Source: Kutzneria sp036403095 (GTDB taxonomy: Bacteria > Actinomycetota > Actinomycetes > Mycobacteriales > Pseudonocardiaceae). From it: DNA of 64,000 nucleotides. The translations under genes and the position numbers were made by a program. Below the pieces are notes generated by a model. That model saw only the letters and a program-made list of their open reading frames with translations, ran no database searches and was not told where the DNA came from. Shown in pieces: positions 16,915 to 24,356 of this stretch. The DNA lies in NCBI GenBank assembly GCA_036403095.1, contig DASWRQ010000285.1:1-64000 (forward strand), written 5' to 3'. How positions within the stretch are numbered: the stretch's first letter is position 1; each line of letters starts with the position of its first letter.

Positions 16915-17608
16915 ACGGGTCCTGGCCGACCGGCCTGATCACGATCTCGTTCACGTCCACAGTGGACGGCTGACCCAGCGCGTACAGCACTGCCCGGGCC
17001 ACATCGTCCGACGCCAGCTTGGGGTCTTCGCGGCGATCGGCCGGGATTGCGCCGGTGTCCACCAGCCCGGGCTGGATGATCGTCACGCGGACGCCGGTGC
17101 CCACGCATTCGGCCCGGATGGCCTGGGCCAGGCCGGTGACGGCCCACTTGGTCGCCGAGTAGAGGCTGCCGGGGCGCATGCCGCGACCGGACGCGGAGCC
17201 GGTGAGCACGAGATGGCCCTGGAAACGCGTCAGGGCCGGCAGGGCGGCGCGGGCGGTGTAGGCCGGTCCGCACACGTTGGTGACGACCATGTCCCGCCAC
17301 AGCTCGGGGTCCTCGCCGCCGCGGCCGAGGAAGGAGGTGCCGACGCTGCTGCCGGCGTTGGCGAACACGGCGTCCAGCCGGCCGAAGTGGGCCTCGGCCT
17401 GCTCGACAACGCCGCTGATCTGCTTCCAGTCGCCCACGTCGCACGGCAGCGTGAGCACCGGCGCGTCGAGGCTCTCGGCGAACGCGGCCAGCCGGTCGGC
17501 CCGGCGGGCGGTCAGGACCAGGCGGTATCCCGCCCGCGCGGCCATGCTCGCGGTGGCGGCGCCCAGCCCGCTGGAGGCGCCGGTGATCAGCAGCACTGGA
17601 TCGGTCAT
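16907..17608 (-). CDS. short-chain dehydrogenase/reductase
   Basis: A 233-residue classical SDR. The cofactor motif is TGASSGLG near the N-terminus, NAG in VFANAGSS, and the active-site Ser and YSATK (Tyr-x-x-x-Lys) follow; the tail DVNEIVIRPVGQD is typical of the YdfG/serine-dehydrogenase-like branch. It reduces or oxidises an unknown alcohol/carbonyl with NAD(P). The ATG at 17608 is preferred, with AGGGG eight bases upstream. Its promoter region is shared with the divergent permease and contains the CsoR-type box. Confidence 0.87.
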   Translation of the reverse strand: MTDPVLLITGASSGLGAATASMAARAGYRLVLTARRADRLAAFAESLDAPVLTLPCDVGDWKQISGVVEQAEAHFGRLDAVFANAGSSVGTSFLGRGGEDPELWRDMVVTNVCGPAYTARAALPALTRFQGHLVLTGSASGRGMRPGSLYSATKWAVTGLAQAIRAECVGTGVRVTIIQPGLVDTGAIPADRREDPKLASDDVARAVLYALGQPSTVDVNEIVIRPVGQDPFK

Positions 17609-17643
17609 GAACACCACCCTAGGGGTGAGCGGACTGGCGGAAT

Positions 17644-17658
17644 TACCCCCTGGGGGTA
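17644..17658. promoter_or_regulatory. CsoR-type operator (TACCCCC-T-GGGGGTA)
   Basis: A perfect 7-1-7 palindrome ten bases upstream of the permease ATG. G-tract palindromes flanked by TA are the established operators of CsoR/RcnR/CstR-family metal or persulfide sensors. No CsoR gene is in the window, so the repressor would act in trans. The position would overlap the promoter or a leaderless start. Confidence 0.65.
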
Positions 17659-17668
17659 TGCTCCGATC

Positions 17669-18814
17669 ATGTTCATCGTGGATGCGTTGGCCATGGCCGG
17701 GTCGATGACGTGGGAGATCCTCTGGGCGCTGATCCTGGGCTTCACCCTGTCGGCGGTGGTGCAGGCGGTCGTGCGACGGTCCACAGTGGTCAGACTGATC
17801 GGCAGCGACTCGCCGCGGTCGCTGACCATCGCGGCCGGCCTCGGAGCCGCGTCCTCCTCATGTTCGTACGCGGCGGTGGCGCTGGCCCGGGCCCTGTTCC
17901 GCAAGGGCGCGAACTTCACAGCGGCGATGGCCTTCGAGATCGCCTCCACCAACCTGGTGGTCGAGCTGGGCGTGATCCTGGCGCTGCTGCTGGGCTGGCA
18001 GTTCACCGTGGCCGAGTTCGTCGGCGGGCCGATCATGATCGTGCTGCTGGCCCTGCTGTTCCGGCTGTTCCTGCGCTCGCAACTGGTGACCGCGGCCCGC
18101 GCGCAGGCGGACAAGGGCATCGCCGGCTCGATGGAGGGCCACGCGGCCATGGACATGTCGCTCAACGGCCGCAAGCTGCTGTCCCGCGACGGTTTCACCG
18201 CCGTGTCGCACGTGTTCGTGATGGAGTGGGCGGCCATCCTGCGCGACTTGGTGATCGGCCTGCTGATCGCCGGGGCCGTCGCGGCCTGGGTGCCGGCCTC
18301 GTTCTGGCAGGGCTTCTTCCTGGCCGACCACCCCGTGCTCGGCGCGATCTGGGGGCCGATCGTCGGCCCGGTCGTGGCCATCCTCAGCTTCGTCTGCTCC
18401 ATCGGCAACGTGCCGCTGGCCGCGGTGCTGTGGTCCGGCGGCATCAGCTTCGGCGGCGTGGTCGCCTTCGTCTTCGCCGACCTGATGATCCTGCCGATCC
18501 TGAACATCTACCGGAAGTACTACGGCACCCGGATGGCCCTGTTCGTGTTCGGCACGTTCTTCGCCGCCACGGTCGGCGCCGGCTACCTGGTCGAGCTGCT
18601 GTTCGGCGTCACCGGCCTGACCCCGACCGACCGCTCGGCCCGGATCGTCGAGGCCGGCGTCAGCTGGAACTACACGACCTGGCTGAACATCGTGTTCATC
18701 CTGCTGGGCCTGGCCCTGGTGCTGCGGTTCTTCCGGTCCGGCGGCCGGGACATGCTCAAGATGATGGGCGGCTCCCCCGACGCCGGCGAGCACGACCATC
18801 ACCACATGGGCTAG
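17669..18814 (+). CDS. permease of the DUF318/ArsP-like family
   Basis: A 381-residue membrane protein with about eight to ten hydrophobic segments, the conserved serine/cysteine segment AASSSCSYAAVALARALFRKG near residue 55, and a second half with FVCSIGNVPLAAVLWSGG. This is the pattern of UPF0718/ArsP-type permeases, some of which export organoarsenicals or metals. The C-terminus ends HDHHHMG, a possible metal-binding tail. A CsoR-type operator lies directly upstream, supporting a metal- or sulfur-responsive role. There is no visible ribosome site between operator and ATG; translation may be leaderless or start at a later ATG (17690 or 17705). Confidence 0.8.
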   Translation: MFIVDALAMAGSMTWEILWALILGFTLSAVVQAVVRRSTVVRLIGSDSPRSLTIAAGLGAASSSCSYAAVALARALFRKGANFTAAMAFEIASTNLVVELGVILALLLGWQFTVAEFVGGPIMIVLLALLFRLFLRSQLVTAARAQADKGIAGSMEGHAAMDMSLNGRKLLSRDGFTAVSHVFVMEWAAILRDLVIGLLIAGAVAAWVPASFWQGFFLADHPVLGAIWGPIVGPVVAILSFVCSIGNVPLAAVLWSGGISFGGVVAFVFADLMILPILNIYRKYYGTRMALFVFGTFFAATVGAGYLVELLFGVTGLTPTDRSARIVEAGVSWNYTTWLNIVFILLGLALVLRFFRSGGRDMLKMMGGSPDAGEHDHHHMG

Positions 18815-18817
18815 CGG

Positions 18818-20059
18818 TCACTTGAGCAGCCGGTCCCGCACGTCGGGCACGGCGTGGCCAACGGTGTCGAGGTCGAGCGTGGCCCCGGTGACCCGCGGCA
18901 GGTGCACCAGGACGTCGTACGCGGCCATGGCGTCGACCTCGGCGTAAGCCACGCCGTAGCGCTGCTCCTTCGCACCCCGGATCGCGGCCTCGTCGGCGGC
19001 CGAGAGGCGACGCAGGTCCACGGCGAACGGCTCGTCACCCGCGCGGCCGGTGGCCATCAGCCCGTCAAGGCTGTCCGGCCGGGGCTCGTCAAGGTCGGCG
19101 AACATGACCCCGTCGAAGAAACCGGCCGTGTAGTTGAGGGAATGCCCGCCGCCGGTGGTGGTGCCCACGACGCGGTACTGCTCGCCGAGTCGGTCGGTCA
19201 GGTGCACGCCCATCGTCGCCATCGGCCTGCTCCCGGGGAGCGTCGCAGGCAGACGCTGCACGTGAGCGTTGTGCTCGGCCAGCACGATCCGCTCCTCGCG
19301 CCGCAGTATCCACTCCACGGTGCCGGCGATGGTGGCCTCTCGGACCTCCATGCCGCCGGCCCGGTCGCCGCGCGCTATGCCCCGGGCCGTGCCGTCGAGC
19401 CCGATGGTGACGTCGAGCGCCCGCACCGCGCACTCGTACGCGTCGGCAGAAGTCCGCCGTGTGTAAGCGATCCGGCCGGCGACCAGCCGGGCGCGCAGGT
19501 CGGCGAGGCCGGCGCTGAAGCTGTCCTTCTCGGCGTGCTGGGCGTAGGCGGTGAGCGAGGTGAGCTGCGAGAACGCCGACGGACCTGACAGCGCGGCCGC
19601 GATCTCCCGGATGCGGGGGTCGACCTCGAACCCGGGATCGGCCTCGACGAGGTAGGCGAGCACGGGGTCGAGGCCGGGCAGCGTGGACGCGTTCGAGCCG
19701 GGCAGGTCGGTGCCGTAGAAGCCGATTCCGTGCTCACGCATCCACTCCAGGTGCGCACGCATCTCGGTCCACAGGCCCATCAACCCGGTGACACCGTTGG
19801 CCAGCACGTCGCCGAGGGGCCGCGAGTCGTCGCCGCGCAGCCAGTCGGCCACCGCCCAGCCCTCGACGAAACCGCTCTCCATCGCGTACACGCGGAAGCC
19901 GTGCCGCTCGGCCAGGTGCCGAAGCAGCCGGCTGCGCAGGAGGTACTGCTCACGGTTGTAGTGCGAGCTCTCGCCGATCGCGACCACCCGCGCGCCTTCG
20001 AGCGCCTCGTCCAGGCGATCGAACTCGTCGAGCCCGAACACCGCTGCCGCACTGAGCAT
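18818..20059 (-). CDS. erythromycin esterase-like protein
   Basis: A 413-residue protein of the EreA/EreB family. The active-site motif IGESSHYNREQYLL gives Glu30 and His33, and Glu61 in AMESG follows 31 residues after Glu30, the same spacing as Glu43/His46/Glu74 in EreB. A second conserved motif, AEHNAHVQR, supplies the later histidines. Known members hydrolyse macrolide lactones; many chromosomal homologues have unknown substrates. The ATG at 20059 has GGGGAAG at good spacing. It is divergent from an ArsR-like regulator 48 bases away, probably its controller. Confidence 0.85.
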   Translation of the reverse strand: MLSAAAVFGLDEFDRLDEALEGARVVAIGESSHYNREQYLLRSRLLRHLAERHGFRVYAMESGFVEGWAVADWLRGDDSRPLGDVLANGVTGLMGLWTEMRAHLEWMREHGIGFYGTDLPGSNASTLPGLDPVLAYLVEADPGFEVDPRIREIAAALSGPSAFSQLTSLTAYAQHAEKDSFSAGLADLRARLVAGRIAYTRRTSADAYECAVRALDVTIGLDGTARGIARGDRAGGMEVREATIAGTVEWILRREERIVLAEHNAHVQRLPATLPGSRPMATMGVHLTDRLGEQYRVVGTTTGGGHSLNYTAGFFDGVMFADLDEPRPDSLDGLMATGRAGDEPFAVDLRRLSAADEAAIRGAKEQRYGVAYAEVDAMAAYDVLVHLPRVTGATLDLDTVGHAVPDVRDRLLK

Positions 20060-20107
20060 CGTGGCTTCCCCTCGCCCTTGCTTTTCCAACTTTGAGAACG
20101 GTACCAG

Positions 20108-20662
20108 ATGTGGGAACGTAGGGTCGTGGACCAGTTGGACCTGCTGCTGCATCCCATCCGCCTGCGTATCGTGCACGCGATGTCCGGCGACCGCGTGCGC
20201 ACCACCACGGACCTGTGCCGGCAACTGCCCGACGTGCCCAAGACCAGCGTCTACCGGCACGTCGGCCTGCTCGCCGACGGCGGCATCCTGGAGGTCGTCG
20301 AGGAGCAGCGGGTGCACGGGGCCGTGGAGCGCCACTACCGGTTGCGAAAGGGCGGCGCGGTGGTCGACCGTGCGGCCGCCGAGGCGATGACGTTGGAGGA
20401 CCACCGACGCGGGTTCACCGGCGCGATGGCGACCCTGCTCGCGGAATTCAACGCCTACCTCGACCGGGACGGCGCCAACCCGCCGGCCGACACCGTCGGC
20501 TACAAACAGGGCGTGCTGTGGTTGGACCCGGCCGAAATGGAGGAGTTGGCGCTGGAGGTCGTCGGACTGCTCCGCCACCGCGCCGGCAACGGCCCTGGTG
20601 ACACTCGACGGCCGTACGTGATGAGCATGATCATGTTCCCCACGGAACCGGCCGGCTCCTAG
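20108..20662 (+). CDS. ArsR-like winged-helix transcriptional regulator
   Basis: A 184-residue regulator whose residues 7-90 form a winged helix (LLLHPIRLRIVHAMSG, LCRQLPDVPKTSVYRHVGLL, then a wing VEEQRVHGAVERHYRL). The C-terminal half is an acidic helical domain that may bind ligand or dimerise. It faces the erythromycin-esterase gene across a 48-bp gap and probably represses that gene or both. The ATG at 20108 is used; a GTG at 20126 gives a protein starting VDQLDLLLHPIRL and is equally possible. Confidence 0.82.
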   Translation: MWERRVVDQLDLLLHPIRLRIVHAMSGDRVRTTTDLCRQLPDVPKTSVYRHVGLLADGGILEVVEEQRVHGAVERHYRLRKGGAVVDRAAAEAMTLEDHRRGFTGAMATLLAEFNAYLDRDGANPPADTVGYKQGVLWLDPAEMEELALEVVGLLRHRAGNGPGDTRRPYVMSMIMFPTEPAGS

Positions 20663-20728
20663 TCGCCGTTCGCCGGGTGTGTGACTTTCGTCGGCCGGGA
20701 ATGGGGTCGTCTCGCGAGCGCGTTGAAC

Positions 20729-21742
20729 GTGAGCGTGACCGAAGCCAGTGGTGTGCCCCTGTCCGTGCTCGACCTCGCCCCGGTGTCGCAGGGTTCGACC
20801 AGCGCGCAGGCGCTGCGGAACACCCTCGACCTGGCGCGGCACGTGGAGCGGCTGGGCTATCACCGCTACTGGCTGGCCGAGCACCACAACATGCCGGGCA
20901 TCGCCAGCTCGGCGCCGGCGGTGCTGATCGGGCACGTGGCCGCGGCGACGGAGACGATCCGGGTCGGGTCGGGCGGCGTGATGCTGCCGAATCATCCGCC
21001 GCTGGTGGTGGCCGAGCAGTTCGGCACGCTGGAGGCGTTCCACCCGGGCCGGATCGACCTGGGCATCGGGCGCGCTCCGGGCACCGACGGCCTGACCGCG
21101 CAGGCGCTGCGGCGCAGCACCGGGCCGCTTTCGGCCGACGACTTCCCGCAGCAGCTGGCCGAGCTGCTGCGGTACTTCGAGGAGCCGGCGCCGGACCAGA
21201 AGGTGATCGCGGTCAACGCGCCCGGCAACAAGCCGCCGCTGTGGCTGCTCGGCTCGTCCGGCTACAGCGCCCAGGTCGCCGGCCTGATGGGCATCCCGTT
21301 CGCCTTCGCACACCACTTCAGCGCCGAGAACACGTTGCCGGCGCTGGCTTTGTACCGCGAGGCGTTCCGGCCGTCGGCCGTGCTGGACAAGCCGTACGCG
21401 ATGGTCGCGGCGGCGGTCGTGGCCGCCGACGACGACGAGCACGCGCGATACCTGGCCGGGCCGAGCGGGCTGTCGTTCCTGCGGCTGCGCAGTGGGCGGC
21501 CGGGGCTGTTTCCGTCGCCGGAAGAGGCCGCCGCCTACCCGTACACGGACCTGGAGCGGCTGTTCATCGAGGACCGGGCCCGATCGATGATCATCGGCGG
21601 GCCGGACACGGTCGCGCGCGGCGTCGCGGAGCTGCTGGAGTCGACGCAGGCCGACGAGCTGATGGTCACCACCACGGTGCACGACCACAACGACCGGCTG
21701 CGTTCTTACGAATTGCTGACCAAGGCCGTTCGCGGTTCGTAA
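20729..21742 (+). CDS. LLM-class (luciferase-like) flavin-dependent oxidoreductase
   Basis: A TIM-barrel flavoprotein of about 337 residues: LSVLDLAPVSQGST at the N-terminus, RYWLAEHHNMPGIASSAPAV, IRVGSGGVMLPNHPPLVVAEQFG and GRIDLGIGRAPGTDG are diagnostic for the MsnO8-type luciferase-like branch. Such enzymes use FMNH2/F420-type cofactors in monooxygenation or reduction; the substrate is unknown. The GTG at 20729 is chosen over an earlier in-frame start because homologous sequence begins about there; a GTG six bases further is possible. Confidence 0.83.
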   Translation: MSVTEASGVPLSVLDLAPVSQGSTSAQALRNTLDLARHVERLGYHRYWLAEHHNMPGIASSAPAVLIGHVAAATETIRVGSGGVMLPNHPPLVVAEQFGTLEAFHPGRIDLGIGRAPGTDGLTAQALRRSTGPLSADDFPQQLAELLRYFEEPAPDQKVIAVNAPGNKPPLWLLGSSGYSAQVAGLMGIPFAFAHHFSAENTLPALALYREAFRPSAVLDKPYAMVAAAVVAADDDEHARYLAGPSGLSFLRLRSGRPGLFPSPEEAAAYPYTDLERLFIEDRARSMIIGGPDTVARGVAELLESTQADELMVTTTVHDHNDRLRSYELLTKAVRGS

Positions 21743-21769
21743 GCACCCATTGTCTTGTGAGCGCCACCG

Positions 21770-22303
21770 ATGACGCTGTGGAATCAATCCATGGCGATAT
21801 CGGTGGCGCATGAGGTGCAGTCCTCGACCCGGCTCTCCCGCGGGCTGATCACGGCCGTGCGGGTGATCACCGGAATGCTGTGGGTGCAGAACGTCTCATG
21901 GAAGTCGCCCCAGCCGCCGAACTACGGCGGATTGCGGATGTGGACCCAGGACGCCGTCGGCCACCCGGTCCTGCCGCCCTTCTCCTGGCTGGTCCAGCAC
22001 GTTGTGCTGCCCGGCTTCCCCCTGTTCGGGGCGCTCGCGCTGGTCGTGGAGATCCTGCTCGGCGCATTCCTCGTCGTCGGGCTATTCACCCGTTTCTGGG
22101 CCGTTGTCGGCATCGGACAGACGCTGGTCATCACGCTGTCGGCCCTTTATGTGCCCGGCGAGTGGTTCTGGTCGTATGCGCTGATGTTCGTCGCCCATTT
22201 CGCCGTGCTGGCCACCGCCGCCGGCCGATTCGGCGGCGCGGACGCCGTGCTGCGCCCCCGCTGGCAGGCCGGCGGCCACAGGTTCCTGCTGCTCGCGTCC
22301 TGA
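21770..22303 (+). CDS. DoxX/DoxD-like membrane protein
   Basis: A 177-residue protein with four hydrophobic segments. The pattern AVRVITGMLWVQNVSWK, PFSWLVQHVVLP, ALVVEILLGAFLVVGLFTRFWAVVG and GEWFWSYALMF is that of DoxX-type proteins related to the small subunit of thiosulfate:quinone oxidoreductase. It is first in a run of membrane/redox genes that includes NDH-2, so a role in quinone-linked electron transfer or membrane redox balance is plausible. In-frame ATGs at 21770 and 21791 are both possible. A 15-bp duplication covers its stop codon. Confidence 0.8.
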   Translation: MTLWNQSMAISVAHEVQSSTRLSRGLITAVRVITGMLWVQNVSWKSPQPPNYGGLRMWTQDAVGHPVLPPFSWLVQHVVLPGFPLFGALALVVEILLGAFLVVGLFTRFWAVVGIGQTLVITLSALYVPGEWFWSYALMFVAHFAVLATAAGRFGGADAVLRPRWQAGGHRFLLLAS

Positions 22304-22337
22304 AACTGGTCGCCTTGAAACTGGACGCCCTGAACTG
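22300..22337 (+). repeat. 15-bp tandem duplication across the doxX-like stop codon
   Basis: CTGAAACTGGTCGCC is followed at once by TTGAAACTGGACGCC and a partial third copy (CTGAACTGACC). The stop codon at 22301 lies in the first copy. Confidence 0.7.
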
Positions 22338-22371
22338 ACCGCACTGTCCTCGCGTACACCTTGGAGTGGGC

Positions 22372-22710
22372 ATGAAACTCGCCGTCGGAATCGGCGTCGG
22401 CCTCGCCCTGGCCACGCTGCTGGCGATCCCGCCGGGCCTGCCGTGGCACCTGATCGGCCTCGGCATCCCCGGCTACCTCGTGGTGCTGGCGCTGGCCGCG
22501 GCGGCGGTCACCGGCGGCTGGCACGAGCGCCGGTCGCTCGTGCTGATCGCCGGCGTCGGACTACTCATCGCGGCCCTGTTCCAGCTGTCCGAGCTGGTCA
22601 TCGGCGGTCAGAACACCCTCGGCGGCGACCTGTCCACGGTGTCGCTGCTACTCGGTGGGGGTATCGGGCTGGTGGCCATCGGCTCGCCCAAGACGGCTCT
22701 GCAGGCCTGA
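22372..22710 (+). CDS. small membrane protein, 112 aa
   Basis: Four hydrophobic segments in 112 residues (KLAVGIGVGLALATLLAIP, LIGLGIPGYLVVLALAAAAV, LVLIAGVGLLIAALFQ, VSLLLGGGIGLVAIG). There is no recognised family. The ATG at 22372 follows TTGGAG at eight bases. Its stop codon overlaps the ATG of the NDH-2 gene (TGATG), so the two are translationally coupled and probably work together in the membrane. Confidence 0.75.
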   Translation: MKLAVGIGVGLALATLLAIPPGLPWHLIGLGIPGYLVVLALAAAAVTGGWHERRSLVLIAGVGLLIAALFQLSELVIGGQNTLGGDLSTVSLLLGGGIGLVAIGSPKTALQA

Positions 22711-24356
22711 TGGAGCAGCTGGGGTGGGGCGCGGTCGCCGGGCTGGCGGCCGCGCTGCCGGTCGGGGTGCTGATGGCGACCCAACACATGGTCACCGCGT
22801 TCCCCGGCTGGCTGGCGTTCGCGGCGTATGCGCTGGTCATCGGCGTGGTGCTGAGCGCGGTCGCGCGCGGCAGCCGTCAGGGCCTGGCCATGACGGCGTC
22901 GGCCGGCGTGCTGCTGGGGACGCTGGGGTGGCTGGTGTTCTCGCTGACCCTGGAGCCGCTGTTCCACGGCCTGCTGCCGACCTGGTCGGCCGCCGCGGCG
23001 GCGAAGACGTATCCCGAACTGGTCGGCAATGTGCTGCACGGCGCGATCACCGGGCTGCTACTGCATTTTGTCGCCGGTGTGTGGACCCTCAAGGCGCGGG
23101 TCAAGCACGAACCCGTGGAACGCACACGGGTTGTCGTTGTGGGCGGCGGATTCGCCGGTGTCGCCGCCGCGCAGCGGTTCGAGCGGCTGGTGCTGCGCGG
23201 CGCCAAGCTCAATGTCACCCTGGTCAGCGATTCCAACTTCCTGCTGTTCACGCCGATGCTGGCCGAGGTCGCCGCCGGGGCCCTGGAACCGGCGCACATC
23301 AGCGCCCCGATCCGGTCCGCCGCCGCGCACACCACGTTTCTCTACGGGCGGGTCGACCGCGTCGATCCGGCCGTCCGCGAAGTCGTGCTCGAATCGGGCG
23401 AAATCCTGCGGTACGACCATCTTGTGCTGGCCGTCGGCTCCGTGCCGCACACCTTCGGCCTGCCCGGCATCGCCGAGCACTCGTTCCCGTTGAAGAATCT
23501 CGCCGACGCCGTCGCCCTGCGCAACCACGTGCTGCGGCTGCTGGAGACCGCCGACCGCGAGACCGATCCCCGGACCCGGCGCGAGCTGCTGACCTTCGTC
23601 GTCGCCGGGGCCGGCTTCGCCGGCACCGAGATGATCGCCGAGCTGTTCGATCTCGTGCACGGCGTCTCGCACTACTACCCCGGCATCGCGCCTTCTGAGC
23701 CTCGGTTCGTGCTCGTGCACGCCGGCGACCGCATCCTGCCCGAGCTCGGGCCGGAGCTCGCCGCCTACGCCATGGAACGCCTTGCGGCGCGGGGCATCGA
23801 GCACCGGCTGAACCTTCGGGTCACCGAGGCCGCCGAGGACCTTGTCCGGCTGGAGAACGACGAGCTCATCCCCACCCGCACGTTCGTCTGGACGGCCGGC
23901 AACAAGCCGGCGTCGTTGGTCGGCGCCCTGACCACCGACACCGCGCTTCGCGCCGAGGGCATGCCCGATGTGTGGGCCGTCGGCGACTGCGCCCGAATCC
24001 CTACGGTGGACGGCGGTTTCCATCCGCCCACCGCTCAACATGCCCTCCGGCAGGGAAAGACCGTCGCCGACAACGTCGCCGCTGTTGTCGCCGGCCGGGA
24101 TCCGGTTCCGTTCCGATTCCGGACCATCGGTGTGCTGGTGGCGTTGGGCCACCGCACCGCCGCCGCCGAGATCCGCGGCCGGCGCTTCGCCGGGCTCGTC
24201 GCGTGGTTGCTGTGGCGGGGGATCTACCTGTCCAAGTTGCCCGGCGTGGAGAAGCGAATTCGGGTGCTGTTCGACTGGACCCTGGACCTCGTGTTCCCGC
24301 GGGACATCGTCGTGACCGCGGCCGCGCCGCGCCGGTCGAAGGTGAGGGCGGAATGA
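22710..24356 (+). CDS. type II NADH dehydrogenase (NDH-2) with N-terminal four-helix membrane module
   Basis: A 548-residue fusion. Residues 1-125 are a hydrophobic module with about four helices; residues 139-535 are an NDH-2-like NAD(P)H:quinone oxidoreductase with the FAD motif VVVVGGGFAG, LVLAVGSVP, the NADH motif FVVAGAGFAGTE near 300 and VWAVGDCA near 420. Typical NDH-2 is about 400-450 residues and lacks such an N-terminal domain. The segment LTLEPLF..LLPTWSAAAAA resembles repeats in the next gene. It should pass electrons from NADH to quinone at the membrane. The start overlaps the preceding stop by one base, and the stop overlaps the next start (ATGA). Confidence 0.87.
   Translation: MEQLGWGAVAGLAAALPVGVLMATQHMVTAFPGWLAFAAYALVIGVVLSAVARGSRQGLAMTASAGVLLGTLGWLVFSLTLEPLFHGLLPTWSAAAAAKTYPELVGNVLHGAITGLLLHFVAGVWTLKARVKHEPVERTRVVVVGGGFAGVAAAQRFERLVLRGAKLNVTLVSDSNFLLFTPMLAEVAAGALEPAHISAPIRSAAAHTTFLYGRVDRVDPAVREVVLESGEILRYDHLVLAVGSVPHTFGLPGIAEHSFPLKNLADAVALRNHVLRLLETADRETDPRTRRELLTFVVAGAGFAGTEMIAELFDLVHGVSHYYPGIAPSEPRFVLVHAGDRILPELGPELAAYAMERLAARGIEHRLNLRVTEAAEDLVRLENDELIPTRTFVWTAGNKPASLVGALTTDTALRAEGMPDVWAVGDCARIPTVDGGFHPPTAQHALRQGKTVADNVAAVVAGRDPVPFRFRTIGVLVALGHRTAAAEIRGRRFAGLVAWLLWRGIYLSKLPGVEKRIRVLFDWTLDLVFPRDIVVTAAAPRRSKVRAE

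Noticed and set aside
17613..17627. CACCCTAGGGGTG near the SDR start as a second CsoR site
   Set aside because: The symmetry is imperfect and it lacks the TA-flanked five-base C and G tracts; it mainly contains the SDR ribosome site.
17213..17668. N-terminal extension of the permease gene
   Set aside because: It would be antisense to the SDR gene and would place the CsoR-type operator inside the coding region.
18818..21811. A 997-codon minus-strand open frame upstream of and through the erythromycin-esterase gene
   Set aside because: Only the part below 20059 has family motifs and a ribosome site; the rest is the antisense of the regulator and luciferase-like genes and is Arg/His/Gly-rich, typical of shadow frames in high-GC DNA.
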